A stretch of 64,000 nucleotides of DNA, taken from positions 248,001-312,000 of the forward strand of contig NZ_BMQM01000001.1 of assembly GCF_014648115.1 (NCBI RefSeq), given 5' to 3'. Below are positions 1 to 10,760 of this stretch, piece after piece. Under the pieces are notes generated by a model. The model saw nothing but the letters and a program-made list of their open reading frames with translations, was not told the origin of the DNA and made no database searches. A program made the translations under genes and the position numbers. Within the stretch, counting starts at the first letter, position 1, and the number at the start of each line of letters is the position of its first letter. Source of the stretch: Deinococcus seoulensis (GTDB lineage Bacteria; Deinococcota; Deinococci; Deinococcales; Deinococcaceae).

Positions 1-2
1 CC

Positions 3-443
3 GGGCAGGCGCTGGACATGGCCGCCCACGCCTACGAGGAAGCGCAGGCGCGCGCCATGCACGCCGAGGTGCAACTGCGCGGCGACGCGCCGGGCGGCGC
101 GGCCCTGGCGGACCTGAACCGCGCGCACGCCCTGCTGCGCCGCGTGCACTCGGGCCTGGGGGGCACGCACGCCCCGGACCCCGGCCTGCACGCGCAACTG
201 CTGGCCCTGGAGGCCCGCGCCAGCATCCTGGAGGGCGCGCCCACCCTGCGCTGGCTGACCGAGGAACTGCGCGCCACGGCCCTCGCGGCCTTCCGGGGCG
301 GCGTGTGGCGCGAGGCCGCCCAGGCGCTGGAGGCGACGCACCCGGACCCGGCCGCCGTGCTGCGCGACCTGGGTGTGCCGTTCCAGGCGGGGTTGACGCG
401 CGTCTCGGACGCCCTGCGCCTGCATCACGCCGACCCGGCCTGA
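3..443 (+). CDS. C-terminal part of an unrecognised protein (5' partial)
   Basis: The reading frame is already open at the left edge (first full codon at 3) and ends at TGA 441-443, so only the last 146 codons or so are present. The ATG at 18 is probably internal. The visible part is rich in Ala, Leu, Arg and His, looks mainly helical, and has no membrane segment, cysteine cluster or motif I recognise. GC-rich third positions support it as coding. I cannot assign a function; the upstream part would be needed. Confidence 0.6.
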   Translation, partial: GQALDMAAHAYEEAQARAMHAEVQLRGDAPGGAALADLNRAHALLRRVHSGLGGTHAPDPGLHAQLLALEARASILEGAPTLRWLTEELRATALAAFRGGVWREAAQALEATHPDPAAVLRDLGVPFQAGLTRVSDALRLHHADPA

Positions 444-524
444 ACGCCGCTGCCGGGGGTCTGCGCGGGGTGGCCCTGACTGACCGTGCAGCGGGCGAGG
501 TCAGAAGTGAGTATGCTGTGCGGC

Positions 525-911
525 GTGAGTACCAGTGAACCGCAGGCCGGGGGCCGCGCTGCTGTCCGCCTGTTGCAGGGGTATGTGTGGCATCCGCAGG
601 GCGCCGACATCGAGCTTGAACATTACCTGCCGCACGAGCTGGACCTGACCTCCGGCACCGCCGACGACCAGGAGGCCGCGCACGTCCTGTGGGACGGCGT
701 GACCCCGCCGTTCGCGTTCTTCGAGAACGGCGAACCGACCGCCTCGCAGGCGTTCTACCAGTTCACGGTGCTGCGCGTGTACGGCGAGCGGCCCAGCAAC
801 GACGCCCTGCACGACGACGCTGCTGCAGCCAGTCAACTGCTGGGGCCGCTGCTGGACGGCACGCCCGATGGTTTTGGCTGGCAACTGTGGGAGGACCTGC
901 GCGACCTATGA
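525..911 (+). CDS. Unrecognised 128-residue protein
   Basis: I start this gene at GTG 525 because a TATGCT hexamer at 512-517 lies 7 nt upstream, the leaderless pattern seen throughout this window; the ATG at 486 would lie upstream of that promoter. The product is acidic and soluble, with a Trp/Tyr-rich middle (WDGVTPPFAFFENGEPT) and a C-terminal WQLWEDLRDL. No known family is evident. Its stop TGA (909-911) is also the left target duplication of a repeat element. Before that insertion the stop overlapped the ATG of the next gene as ATGA, so the two genes were probably translationally coupled. Confidence 0.6.
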   Translation: MSTSEPQAGGRAAVRLLQGYVWHPQGADIELEHYLPHELDLTSGTADDQEAAHVLWDGVTPPFAFFENGEPTASQAFYQFTVLRVYGERPSNDALHDDAAAASQLLGPLLDGTPDGFGWQLWEDLRDL

Positions 912-1048
912 TACGGATTCCGTTTGTTTCGCTGACAGATCGGAACACCACCGATCTGCCAACTCCACGTCCGGAACCCGCCCTGCTCCTACTCGCGTCC
1001 GCTCGGATTGAATGGCCTTTGCAGTCCATTCAATCGGAGTCCGTATGA
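909..1048 (+). mobile_element. 134-bp palindromic repeat element (copy A) inside an ATGA gene junction
   Basis: The core (912-1045) begins TACGGATTCCG and ends CGGAGTCCGTA, imperfect terminal inverted repeats, and is flanked by TGA on both sides (909-911, 1046-1048). Inside are hairpin 1 (arms CAGATCGG/CCGATCTG, loop AACACCA) and hairpin 2 (arms around ATTGAATGG/CCATTCAAT). Copies recur through the window. The left TGA is the stop of the upstream gene. The right junction TA|TGA recreates the ATG of the downstream gene. Removing the core and one TGA restores a 4-nt ATGA overlap. No coding capacity is apparent; a MITE mobilised by an absent transposase is the likely nature (inference). Confidence 0.88.
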
Positions 1049-1251
1049 CGCCCCCCCTGGACTGGTTCGACCTGCGGGTGGAGGGTGACCCGCACCCGCG
1101 CCGCTTCGATTCGGCCGCGTCGGCGCGGGCGTACCTGCTGCGCGTGGAACGCCTGAGCGAGGAGGCGGCCGACGAGCTGCTGATCGCGGGCGAGGTGCAC
1201 CCGCCGCTGTCGCGCCGCTCGCTGGAACTGCGGCCCCTGCGGAGCGAATGA
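1045..1251 (+). CDS. Unrecognised 68-residue protein
   Basis: ATG 1045 begins with the last base (A) of repeat copy A followed by the TG of its target duplication. The encoded protein starts MTPPLDWFDLRV and is the same as it would have been before insertion. It is small, charged and soluble, with an SAASARAYLLRVERLSEEAADELL helix-rich middle. The stop TGA (1249-1251) overlaps the start of the following DJ-1-like gene as ATGA, implying coupling. The insertion has probably separated it from the promoter and translation of the gene at 525-911. I do not recognise a family. Confidence 0.55.
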   Translation: MTPPLDWFDLRVEGDPHPRRFDSAASARAYLLRVERLSEEAADELLIAGEVHPPLSRRSLELRPLRSE

Positions 1252-1862
1252 CCTCCGCCACGGCCGCACCGGCGACTGCCGGGCAGGAGGCCTCCGGGCA
1301 GGCTGCGGGCGGGCCGGTCGTGGCGATTCCCGTGTACGCCGGGGTCAGCGAACTGGAACTGGGCGTCATGATGACCGTCTGCCGCCTGTGCGGCGGCGAG
1401 GGCGCGGCCCTGACCGTGAACCGCTCGCGGGCCAGTATCGTCACGGCGGGCGGGCTGGTCAGCACGCCGCACGTGCTGTACGCGGCGCTGCCGGAACCGG
1501 CGGGCCTGCTGCTGCCCGGCGGTCCCGGCGCGGCGCGTGCCAGCCGGGACCCGCTGCTGCGCGCGTTCCTGGCGGGGCACGCGGCCCTGCCGACCGGCGC
1601 TTCGGGCAGCGGGGCGCTGCTGTGCGGCGAGGCGGGCACCCTGACCGGGCGCGTGGTGGGCGGCCCCGCCGACCTGGAGGACACCCTGTGGGGCTTCGGC
1701 GTGGCGGGCGTGCAGGCCGGGCAGGTCGTGACCGACGGGCCGCTGATGACCACCCCGGCGGGGCTGCCCGCCCTGCAGGCGGCGCTGCACGTGGCGGCGC
1801 ACGTGTGGGGCGAGGCGGCTGCCGCGCAGGCCGCCGAGCAGATCGGTTACCGGCCACTCTGA
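1248..1862 (+). CDS. DJ-1/PfpI-superfamily protein lacking the usual nucleophile Cys
   Basis: This 204-residue protein has the class I glutamine-amidotransferase-like fold of DJ-1/PfpI and of AraC-type GATase1 N-terminal domains: IPVYAGVSELELG (about 27-39), LLLPGGPG (about 87-94), then the elbow region GASGSGALLCGEAGTLTGR. In the family this reads like SVCTGALLLAEAGLLDGR, so Gly120 sits where the catalytic Cys is expected; Cys126 is offset. The usual TTHW after the elbow is GGPA here. No HTH domain follows, so it is the ligand-binding fold alone, perhaps a binding protein or inactive enzyme (inference). It starts with an ATGA overlap on the gene at 1045. Confidence 0.7.
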   Translation: MTSATAAPATAGQEASGQAAGGPVVAIPVYAGVSELELGVMMTVCRLCGGEGAALTVNRSRASIVTAGGLVSTPHVLYAALPEPAGLLLPGGPGAARASRDPLLRAFLAGHAALPTGASGSGALLCGEAGTLTGRVVGGPADLEDTLWGFGVAGVQAGQVVTDGPLMTTPAGLPALQAALHVAAHVWGEAAAAQAAEQIGYRPL

Positions 1863-1936
1863 CCCCGGCCCGCTGTAACGATCCCGGCCCGCGTTCGTGT
1901 GTGGGGCGAACCGGGGGCGGGTGATACGCTGAGGGC

Positions 1937-3985
1937 ATGGATCAGGCTGCGTTTGACCGTTACCTTGCGCTGCGGGCCGAGGTCGCCCGCCACAACCGCG
2001 CGTACCACGAGCAGGACGCCCCGGAGATCCCGGACAGCGAGTACGACGCGCTGGCCCGCGACCTGCGCGCCCTGGAAACCGCGAACCCCGACTGGGCCGC
2101 CCGCGCCGCCGAGGCCGACGGCAACGACCTGAGCCCCGCGCAGGCGGTGGGCGGCGCGCCCGCCGGGGCCTTCGTGCCGGTCAACCACCCCACGCCCATG
2201 ACCAGCCTCGACAACGCCTTCAGCGACGAGGAACTGGACGACTGGCGCGAGAAACTGGCCCGCGCCCTGAACCTCCCGGCCGACCACGACGACTTCACCT
2301 TCACGGGCGAACTGAAGATCGACGGCCTGAGCGTCAACCTGTACTACCTGAACGGCGAACTCCAGTGGGCCGCCACGCGCGGCAACGGCGTGACCGGCGA
2401 GATCGTGACCGCGCAGGTCGCCACCGTGCCCGGCATTCCCACCAGCCTGCCCGGCCTGAGCGGCGAACTGGAGGTGCGCGGCGAGGTGTACATGAGCCGC
2501 GCGGACTTCGCGGCGTTCAACGAGCAGGCCGAGGAACTCGGCACGCCCCTGCTGAAAAACCCCCGCAACGGCGCGGCGGGCGCGCTGCGGCAGAAGGACC
2601 CGGAAGTGACCCGCACCCGCAACCTCCGCGCGATCTTCTACTCGCTGGGCCGGCGCGACGGCGTGCCCGCCACCACCCAGGGCGAGGTGCTCGCGTGGCT
2701 GGCCGCGCAGGGCTTCCCGGTCAGCGCGTACAGCGAGACGCTGCGCGGCCTGAGCGCCGCCGCCGACTACCACGCCCGCATGACCGCCCGGCGCCAGACC
2801 TTCGAGTTCGACGCGGACGGCACCGTCCTGAAACTGGACCCGCTGCGCCTGCAGGAGGAGGCGGGCTTCACCAGCCGCGCGCCGAGGTGGGCGATCGCGT
2901 ACAAGTTCCCGGTCGAGGAGGTCGAGACGACCCTGGAAGCCATCACCGTGAACGTGGGCCGCACCGGGAAACTCGCGCCGCTCGCGCACCTCGCGCCGCG
3001 CCTGATCGAGGGCAGCACCGTCAGCCGCGCCACGCTGCACAACGAGGACTTCATCCGTGACCTCGGACTGTACATCGGGGATACGGTCGTGGTCCGCAAG
3101 TCCGGCGGCGTGATCCCGCAGATCATGCGCGTCCTGCACGACAGACGCCCCGACGGCGCCCAGCCGTTCGAGTTCCCCACCCACTGCCCCGAGTGCGGCC
3201 ACGAGGTCACCCGCGCCGACGGCGACGCGAACACCTACTGCCCGAACCCCGCCTGCCCCGCCCAGGCCTTCGAGCGCATCCGGTACTTCGTGTCGCGCGG
3301 CGCGATGGACGTGCGCGGCATCGGCGAGAAACTCGTCGCGCAACTCATCGAATCCGGACTGGTCCGGGACGTCTCTGACCTGTACGCCCTGAACGCTGAA
3401 CAGCTGGCCGGACTGGAACGCGGCGGCGACAAGAAAGCGCAGAACATCCTCGCGCAACTCGACGCCAGCCGCACGAAACCGCTGTGGCGACTGGTGAACG
3501 CGCTCGGCATGAACCACGTGGGCGAACGCAACGCGCAGGCACTCGCCCGCGCCTTCGGCACGCTGGACGCCCTGCTGGCCGCCACGCCCGAACAGATCGA
3601 GGCTGTGCCCGGCCTGGGCGGCGTGATCGCCCAGAGCGTCACGGCGGCCCTGGCCGACCCCAGCATGCGCGGCGTCCTGGAGCGGCTGCGCGCCCACGGC
3701 GTCACCCCCGCCGAGGAGGTCACCCGGCGCGGCGAGCAGCTGGCGGGGCTCAACTTCGTGATCACCGGCACCCTGACCCGCCCGCGCGACGCCATCAAGG
3801 CGCAGCTGGAAGCCGCCGGGGGCCGCGTGACCGGCAGCGTCACCGGCAAGACCAGCTTCCTGATCGCCGGGGAAGAGGCGGGCAGCAAACTGACCCGCGC
3901 GCAGGAACTCGGCGTGAGCGTCCTGACCGAGGCCGAACTGGCCGACCTGCTGCTCGAACGGGGCGTCACGGACTCCGCCAGCTGA
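1937..3985 (+). CDS. ligA: NAD-dependent DNA ligase LigA
   Basis: Seals nicks with NAD+ as adenylate donor in replication and repair. The 682 residues show the full family order: Ia/adenylation domain with ELKIDG and nucleophile Lys127, OB fold, a four-Cys zinc finger (CPECG...YCPNPAC, about 416-440), helix-hairpin-helix repeats (about 450-590), and a C-terminal BRCT domain (about 599-682). Length matches bacterial LigA. I start at ATG 1937 because TACGCT (1925-1930) lies 6 nt upstream, a leaderless promoter, and the product aligns from there. A promoter and Gls24-nusB-folD genes follow after about 100 bp. Confidence 0.97.
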   Translation: MDQAAFDRYLALRAEVARHNRAYHEQDAPEIPDSEYDALARDLRALETANPDWAARAAEADGNDLSPAQAVGGAPAGAFVPVNHPTPMTSLDNAFSDEELDDWREKLARALNLPADHDDFTFTGELKIDGLSVNLYYLNGELQWAATRGNGVTGEIVTAQVATVPGIPTSLPGLSGELEVRGEVYMSRADFAAFNEQAEELGTPLLKNPRNGAAGALRQKDPEVTRTRNLRAIFYSLGRRDGVPATTQGEVLAWLAAQGFPVSAYSETLRGLSAAADYHARMTARRQTFEFDADGTVLKLDPLRLQEEAGFTSRAPRWAIAYKFPVEEVETTLEAITVNVGRTGKLAPLAHLAPRLIEGSTVSRATLHNEDFIRDLGLYIGDTVVVRKSGGVIPQIMRVLHDRRPDGAQPFEFPTHCPECGHEVTRADGDANTYCPNPACPAQAFERIRYFVSRGAMDVRGIGEKLVAQLIESGLVRDVSDLYALNAEQLAGLERGGDKKAQNILAQLDASRTKPLWRLVNALGMNHVGERNAQALARAFGTLDALLAATPEQIEAVPGLGGVIAQSVTAALADPSMRGVLERLRAHGVTPAEEVTRRGEQLAGLNFVITGTLTRPRDAIKAQLEAAGGRVTGSVTGKTSFLIAGEEAGSKLTRAQELGVSVLTEAELADLLLERGVTDSAS

Positions 3986-4089
3986 ACGCATGCCCGAAAT
4001 GGCCGGAAGGGCCGCCGTTGCGTATAAACTGGCAGGTATTGGCGCGGGCCGGGCAACAGCGGCGGCCCGCGCGTGGAGGCAACACCAGC

Positions 4090-4443
4090 ATGGCAACCAA
4101 CACCGAAATCGAAATCAGCAAGAGTGTCCTGACCGACATCGCCGCCACCACCCTCGAAGGCATCGAGGGTGCCGAGATCGCCGCCGCGACCCTGAAGGTC
4201 GGCGAGGTGCTGCGCAACCAGAACCCCGGCCGCAAGGCCCGCGCGCTGCGCGTCACCCGCGAAGGCAACGACGTGACGGTCGAAGTCGGCCTGAACGTCG
4301 AATTCGGCCGGAACCTGCTGGCGCTCAGCGAGAAGGCCCAGCAGGCTGTCCGTGAGAACATCGAACTGATGACCGGCCTGAAGGTCCGCGCCGTGAACGT
4401 CACCGTGCAGAACGTCTGCCTGCCCAAAGGCAGCGCCGCATGA
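4090..4443 (+). CDS. Asp23/Gls24 family (alkaline-shock/envelope-stress) protein
   Basis: A 117-residue protein with the Asp23/Gls24 fold: early [19 protein letters not shown], a [19 protein letters not shown] strand pair, and C-terminal [18 protein letters not shown]. Family members associate with the membrane or cell envelope; the biochemical role is unclear. An SD-like GGAGG lies about 12 nt before ATG 4090, and a TATAAA -10 candidate lies near 4022-4027, so it probably heads the nusB-folD-DUF212 operon. Its stop overlaps the nusB start as ATGA, a neighbour arrangement also common in Gram-positive genomes. Confidence 0.85.
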   Translation: MATNTEIEISKSVLTDIAATTLEGIEGAEIAAATLKVGEVLRNQNPGRKARALRVTREGNDVTVEVGLNVEFGRNLLALSEKAQQAVRENIELMTGLKVRAVNVTVQNVCLPKGSAA

Positions 4444-5027
4444 CCCGCCGCCGCGAGAAGGCCGCCGCGCCCGTCGGCACCCGCCGCGCCGCCCGCGAAT
4501 TCGCGTTCCGGGTGCTGTTCGAGGCGGACCGGGGCGACCTGCCCATGCAGAGCGTCTTCAACCGCGCCGAGAGCGCCATGCGCGCCGGTGACGACACCTT
4601 CCCGGTCCTCAGCGAGGAGGCGCTGGTGTTCGCGCAGCAACTCGTGAGCGGCATCAGCGCCGCCCGCCCGGATATCGACGCGACCCTGCGCCGCACCATC
4701 CGCGGCTGGAGCTTCGACCAGATGGCGCAGACGGACCTGAACATCCTGCGACTGGCGACCTTCGAGATGACCGGCACGACCGAACCGCACCCGCCCATCA
4801 TCGAGAGCGCCGTGCGTATCGCCCGCAAGTTCGGCGGTGACGACTCCGGCCGTTTCGTGAACGGCGTGCTGGCCGGCCTGAGCCGCGCGCTGCCCCGCCC
4901 GGAAACCCCGGCCGCGCCCGCCCCGCAGCGCGAGGTGTTCGAACAACCCGCAGACACCACGGCCCCCGCGTCCGACGCCTCTGCCACCCACCCCGCCGCG
5001 CCCCGCACGCCCGGCGAACCCGAGTGA
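4440..5027 (+). CDS. nusB: Transcription antitermination factor NusB
   Basis: NusB binds boxA RNA with NusE (S10) and supports antitermination of rRNA operons. The helical NusB domain covers roughly residues 15-150 ([62 protein letters not shown]). A Pro/Ala-rich tail of about 40 residues follows that typical NusB proteins of 130-150 residues lack; it is probably disordered. It overlaps the Gls24-like gene by ATGA and folD by GTGA, so all three are likely co-translated. Confidence 0.93.
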   Translation: MTRRREKAAAPVGTRRAAREFAFRVLFEADRGDLPMQSVFNRAESAMRAGDDTFPVLSEEALVFAQQLVSGISAARPDIDATLRRTIRGWSFDQMAQTDLNILRLATFEMTGTTEPHPPIIESAVRIARKFGGDDSGRFVNGVLAGLSRALPRPETPAAPAPQREVFEQPADTTAPASDASATHPAAPRTPGEPE

Positions 5028-5953
5028 CCACGGACCGGGCCGCCGCCCGGACAGACGCCGCCCGGACCCTGGGCGGCCCACCCGCCGCCGCCGCGCTGCT
5101 GGACGCCGCGACCCGGCTGGCCGCCACGCTGCCCGTCACGCCGTCCATCGCGTTCATCCGCGTCGGAGACGACCCGGCCAGTGAAAGTTACGTGCGCGGC
5201 AAGGCGAAGAAAGCCGCCGAACTGGGCCTGCACAGCGCCGTGTACGCCCTGCCGGACGACACCACCCAGGCGGACCTGCACGCCCTGATCGGCACCCTGA
5301 ACGCCGACCACGGCGTGCACGGCGTGCTGCTGCAACTGCCGCTGCCCGCCCACCTGAACGCCGACGCGGCCCTGGCCTGCATCGACCCGCGCAAGGACGT
5401 GGACGGCCTGCACCCGGTCAGCGCCGGGCTGCTGTGGCAGGGGCAGCCGGGCCTGCGCCCCTGCACGCCCGCCGGGGTGATGGCCCTGCTGGACCACTAC
5501 CGCATTCCGGTCGCCGGGCAGCACGCCGTGATCGTGGGCCGCAGCGCCCTGGTCGGGCGGCCCCTGGCGGGCCTGCTGCTGAACGCCGACGCGACCGTCA
5601 CCGTCGCCCACCGCGCCACGCCGGACCTGGGCGACGTGACCCGCCGCGCCGACCTGCTGATCGTCGCGGCCGGACAGGCGCACCTGATCACACCCGACAT
5701 GGTGCGCCCCGGCGCGACCGTCATCGACGTGGGCATCAACCGCGTGCCCACTGACACTGGCAAGGCCCGCCTGACCGGCGACGTGCACCCGGACGTGGCC
5801 GCCGTGGCCGGGGCGCTGACACCCGTGCCGGGCGGGGTCGGTCCCATGACGGTCGCGCAACTGATGATGAACACCGTCCAGGCTGCCCAGAACCAGACAG
5901 TGCATGGGCACGCCGACCAGTCGAACGGAGCGAGCGGTGAACTCCTTCGCTGA
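5024..5953 (+). CDS. folD: Bifunctional methylenetetrahydrofolate dehydrogenase/cyclohydrolase FolD
   Basis: Interconverts 5,10-methylene-THF, methenyl-THF and 10-formyl-THF with NADP. Key segments are YVRGKAKKA with the catalytic Tyr/Lys pair, [26 protein letters not shown], the nucleotide-binding [12 protein letters not shown], and [12 protein letters not shown] near the end. The 309-residue length is normal with slightly extended N- and C-termini. Start GTG 5024 overlaps the nusB stop (GTGA). The C-terminal 17 bases overlap the next gene. Confidence 0.95.
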   Translation: MTTDRAAARTDAARTLGGPPAAAALLDAATRLAATLPVTPSIAFIRVGDDPASESYVRGKAKKAAELGLHSAVYALPDDTTQADLHALIGTLNADHGVHGVLLQLPLPAHLNADAALACIDPRKDVDGLHPVSAGLLWQGQPGLRPCTPAGVMALLDHYRIPVAGQHAVIVGRSALVGRPLAGLLLNADATVTVAHRATPDLGDVTRRADLLIVAAGQAHLITPDMVRPGATVIDVGINRVPTDTGKARLTGDVHPDVAAVAGALTPVPGGVGPMTVAQLMMNTVQAAQNQTVHGHADQSNGASGELLR

Positions 5954-6401
5954 CCTGATCGGCAACCGCTGGCTGTGGGTCGCGGTCCTCAGCAGCACGG
6001 GCGCGCAGGTCATGAAGGTCCTGCTGATCCTGCTGATCGAACGCCGCTGGCGGCCCGCCGCGTTCATGGAGACCGGCGGCATGCCCAGCAGTCACAGCGC
6101 CATGGTCGCCGCCCTGACCACCGGCGTCGGCATCACCGAGGGAGTCGGCAGTCCGCTGTTCGCCGCGAGCGCCGTGTTCGCCCTGATCGTCATGTACGAC
6201 GCGACCGGCGTGCGCCACAGCAGCGGCCAGCAGGCCCGGCTGCTGAACGACCTCGTCGAGGAACTGCGCGCCGTCGTCCGCGAGGGCTTCGCGCCGCTGC
6301 CCCTGCGCGTCCTGATGGGCCACACGTACCTCGAAGTGCTCGTCGGCACCCTGATCGGCATTGCCGCCGGGTTCATCGCCTTCGGAGGCCAGAGCGCCTG
6401 A
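5937..6401 (+). CDS. Divergent PAP2 (DUF212) family membrane protein
   Basis: A 154-residue protein of the acid phosphatase/vanadium-haloperoxidase-related DUF212 family. It has hydrophobic segments near residues 10-30, 60-90 and 135-154 and the conserved ETGGMPSSHSA motif about residue 45, resembling a PAP2 phosphatase active-site strand. The substrate is unknown. I prefer GTG 5937, which has GGAG a few bases upstream and overlaps the folD end by 17 bp; an in-frame ATG at 5904 lies deeper within folD. An intrinsic terminator follows. Confidence 0.82.
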   Translation: MNSFADLIGNRWLWVAVLSSTGAQVMKVLLILLIERRWRPAAFMETGGMPSSHSAMVAALTTGVGITEGVGSPLFAASAVFALIVMYDATGVRHSSGQQARLLNDLVEELRAVVREGFAPLPLRVLMGHTYLEVLVGTLIGIAAGFIAFGGQSA

Positions 6402-6421
6402 GCGCCGCCGGGAACAGGAGA

Positions 6422-6455
6422 GGGACGGGCCTCCCGCGTGGCCCGTCCCTTTTTC
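6422..6455 (+). terminator. Intrinsic terminator after the nusB-folD-DUF212 operon
   Basis: Arms GGGACGGGC (6422-6430) and GCCCGTCCC (6441-6449) pair perfectly over 9 bp with a 10-nt loop and are followed by TTTTTT, a textbook rho-independent terminator 20 nt after the DUF212 stop. It is one of the few in the window with a real T tract. Confidence 0.92.
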
Positions 6456-6461
6456 TGTCCC

Positions 6462-6602
6462 TGATACGGATTCCGTTTATTTCGTTGACAACCCGGAACA
6501 TCACCGGGTTGCCAACTCCACGTCCGGAGGGGCGTTTCTCTCCTTCTCGCATCCGCTCGGATTGAATGGCCTTTGCAGTCCATTCAATCCGAGTCCGTAT
6601 GA
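6462..6602 (+). mobile_element. Palindromic repeat element, copy B
   Basis: The core 6465-6599 (135 bp) is flanked by TGA at 6462-6464 and 6600-6602. Hairpin 1 has arms CAACCCGG/CCGGGTTG around loop AACATCA, so relative to copy A both arms changed together. Beyond the arms GTTG pairs with CAAC. Hairpin 2 (ATTGAATGG/CCATTCAAT) is identical to copy A. It lies between the terminator and the converging gene at 6611-6994 and touches neither coding region. Confidence 0.87.
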
Positions 6603-6610
6603 GGTGATGG

Positions 6611-6994
<384 letters not shown>

Positions 6995-7076
6995 GTGACA
7001 CGAGCATACCCCACGCCGCCCGCGTCCGTCAGCCTGCCTGCCGTCAGCACACGCACCGTCAGCCCGCCCACCCCTG

Positions 7077-8894
7077 TCAGCCGAGCAGGACGCGGCCCCC
7101 GCAGGCATCCAGCGTGACGTGCCCGCCGCGCAGCACCTCGCCCGTCACGGCGTCCCGCCACTCGCCGCCGGGCAGGGACAGCGTGACCTCGTGCGCCGTG
7201 GGGCGGCGGCTGGTGATCACGGCGGCCCGCTCGGTGCGTCCGTCCTCGTGCGTGTACTCGCGCAGGAACGCCACGGCGTCCTCCTCGGCATGCAGGAAGC
7301 GCAGGCCGCCGCGCTGCAACGCCCGCGACTCCCGGCGCACGGCGATCAGGGCCTTCATGTGGGCGCGCAGGTCCGTGTCCCACTGCGACTCGTCCCACGG
7401 CATGGACTCGCGGCACCAGGGCATCGCGCCGTCACGGGACTGGGTCACGCCGACCTCGCTGCCGTAGTACGTGCAGGGCACGCCCACGTAGCCCATCAGC
7501 AGCGTCACGCCCGCCAGGAAGCGCGTGCGGTCGTTGCCCAGGCGGTACAGGGCGCGCGGAATGTCGTGCGATTCCAGCACGTTGAACATGCTCAGCGCCA
7601 CCTGGGGGGGCAGCGCGTGGTACGCGTCCCAGAGGATCTCCACGAGTTCCTCGCCGTCCAGGCGGCTGGGCTCGAAGGTCATGTTCGCGCGGGCCAGCCA
7701 CTGCATGACCGGCAGGCCGAACCCGTGGTAGTTCATGCTGCCGTCCTCGCCCTGCCCGTCCAGCGCGTGCTCCGGGTCGTAGAAGCGCTCGCCGAACACG
7801 TACGCGTCCGGGCGTTCCTCCCGCGCCGCCCGCTTGAGGGTGCGGTGCAGCGGCAGGTTGTCCTCGTCGGTGCCGCCCGCGCCGATCATGTGCGCCACGT
7901 CCAGCCGCCACCCGGCCGCGCCGCGCCGCAGCCAGTGCCGCACGACGCTCTCCTCGCCGCTGAAGAACTCGTGGACCGCCGCGCCGTTGCGGTAGTCGAT
8001 CTTCGGGAGGGTCGGCACGTCGAAGAACGCGTGGTACGGCAGTTTGCCCGGCTCGTCCCGCCACGTGAACATGGCGCGTTCCGGGGCGTCCTCGGCCAGC
8101 GCCGCTCGGAACAGGGCGTTCTCGTTCCCGACGTGGTTGAACACGCCGTCCAGCACGATCCGCACGCCCGCCTGCGCGGAGGCGCGCACCAGTTCGTCCC
8201 AGGCCTCGTCACCGCCCAGGTGCGGGTCCACGTGGCGGTAATCGGTGATGTCGTAGCGGTGGTTGCTGGGCGACACGAAGATCGGCGTGAGCCACAGCCC
8301 CGTCACGCCCAGGTCCGTCAGGTACGGCAGCGCCTGCGTGATTCCGTTCAGGTCGCCGCCGTAGTGCCCGTGAATGTCTCCCCACGCGTCGATGGGCGTG
8401 CCCCACGGCACCTGCTCGACCTGCCGCTCGCCGTACACGTACTCGCCGGTCTGCACGCTGTTGCCGGGATCGCCGTTCCGGAACCGGTCCGGGAAGATCT
8501 GGTAGAACACGCTCTGCCACGCCCACTCGGGCGACGTGTGCCCCGGCAGGTACGAGAACCACGACCGGAACCCCCGGCGCGTGCGGTGCAGGCCCAGCGC
8601 CGTCAGGTGCAGGTGATCGTTCAGGAATTCCAGCTGCCACGCGTAGCGCACGCGGCTCCCATGCAGGGGCAGGTCCGCCTCGAACCAGCGGCCCGGCCCG
8701 TCACCGAGCGGCGTGACTTCACGCGCCGGAACGGACTCGATCTCACCGACCCGCACGAACTTCAGGTGCACGGCCGTGACGCTCAGGGTCGTGCGGACCC
8801 GCACGCGCACGGACCCGCCCTGCGGCGCGCCCAGCACCTCGGTGTAGGCGGGCGTGTGGTCATGTTGGGTGGACAGCAGCGGAAACACGGTCAT
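7077..8894 (-). CDS. GH13 alpha-amylase-family enzyme (neopullulanase/maltodextrin glucosidase-like)
   Basis: A 605-residue cytosolic alpha-glucan hydrolase; no signal peptide is seen. An N-terminal beta-sandwich (about 1-120, CBM34-like) precedes the TIM barrel, as in neopullulanases, cyclomaltodextrinases and MalZ. Catalytic residues read directly: nucleophile Asp332 (GWRLDVAH), acid/base Glu369 (VFGERF) and stabilising Asp444 (LESHDIP). Region I is GVFNHVG, and a C-terminal beta domain (VITSRRPTAHEVTLSLPGG) closes the protein. Family resemblance suggests action on maltodextrins or cyclodextrins; exact specificity is not decidable. It stands alone, without transporter genes nearby. Confidence 0.88.
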   Translation of the reverse strand: MTVFPLLSTQHDHTPAYTEVLGAPQGGSVRVRVRTTLSVTAVHLKFVRVGEIESVPAREVTPLGDGPGRWFEADLPLHGSRVRYAWQLEFLNDHLHLTALGLHRTRRGFRSWFSYLPGHTSPEWAWQSVFYQIFPDRFRNGDPGNSVQTGEYVYGERQVEQVPWGTPIDAWGDIHGHYGGDLNGITQALPYLTDLGVTGLWLTPIFVSPSNHRYDITDYRHVDPHLGGDEAWDELVRASAQAGVRIVLDGVFNHVGNENALFRAALAEDAPERAMFTWRDEPGKLPYHAFFDVPTLPKIDYRNGAAVHEFFSGEESVVRHWLRRGAAGWRLDVAHMIGAGGTDEDNLPLHRTLKRAAREERPDAYVFGERFYDPEHALDGQGEDGSMNYHGFGLPVMQWLARANMTFEPSRLDGEELVEILWDAYHALPPQVALSMFNVLESHDIPRALYRLGNDRTRFLAGVTLLMGYVGVPCTYYGSEVGVTQSRDGAMPWCRESMPWDESQWDTDLRAHMKALIAVRRESRALQRGGLRFLHAEEDAVAFLREYTHEDGRTERAAVITSRRPTAHEVTLSLPGGEWRDAVTGEVLRGGHVTLDACGGRVLLG

Positions 8895-9136
8895 GAATGG
8901 AACCTCCGAAAGGGGGGGGCAGGCAGCAGACGCCCGCCGGGCACGGTCTCAGCGCACCCTGCGGTCAGCAGTGCGGCCAAGGTCGTGCCCGGCGGGCAAG
9001 CGTTGCCTGTGAACTTTGCGTTGCAGTCTGAAGCCCGCGCCCCACCCCGGTCAAGTGGGAGCGGGGGCGGACTGTCGCAGGCGGGCGTAACGCTGCTTCC
9101 TGACCATCCCGCATGGCGGCGCGTACACTGGGCGGC

Positions 9137-10356
<1,220 letters not shown>

Positions 10357-10360
<4 letters not shown>

Positions 10361-10758
10361 GCGCCTGGGGAGTCGGCCCCTTCCAGAACGAGGCGGCGGC
10401 CGAGTACGCCGCCGAGATCGTGCAGGACGGCGCGTACGCCCTGGCGGAAGCCTTCGACGTGGCGCTGGACCCCGACAACGACTACCTGGAAGCCGAGGAA
10501 GGCCACCGCGCCGTCGCCGCCGCCGAGACGCTGGCCGCCGTCCTGACGGGCGACACGGCTGCCCTGACCGACGCCGCCCTGCGCGCCTGGGTGCAGAACG
10601 CGGACGCCGCCGAACTGGCCCACATGCAGGGCCACGCCCTCGAAGCCCTGGAACGCGTCCTCGGCCCAGGCAGCGAACTCCCGGACCTCTGGGAAGACAG
10701 CGAGGACGCCGACGCGTGGCGCGAGGACATCCAGCGCCTCCGCGCCGCGCTGAGCTGA
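10357..10758 (+). CDS. DUF4259 family protein
   Basis: A 133-residue acidic, helical protein beginning [20 protein letters not shown], the typical opening of the DUF4259 family (WG.G.F.ND/E motif). Members are often genomic singletons of unknown function, sometimes linked to toxin-immunity families. It overlaps ispG by ATGA, so it is likely co-transcribed with it, although no metabolic link is evident. The next gene starts 2 bp after its stop. Confidence 0.75.
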
Positions 10759-10760
10759 AC

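Noticed and set aside
909..1048. Short ORFs inside the repeat element (peptides such as IRIPFVSLTDRN)
   Set aside because: Similar peptides recur only because the element recurs; copies differ by indels and have no start site or codon bias, so the DNA structure, not a protein, is conserved.
1847..4096. 749-codon frame opposite ligA
   Set aside because: The plus-strand LigA is complete and conserved; the opposite frame is a GC-bias artefact without start signal or domain.
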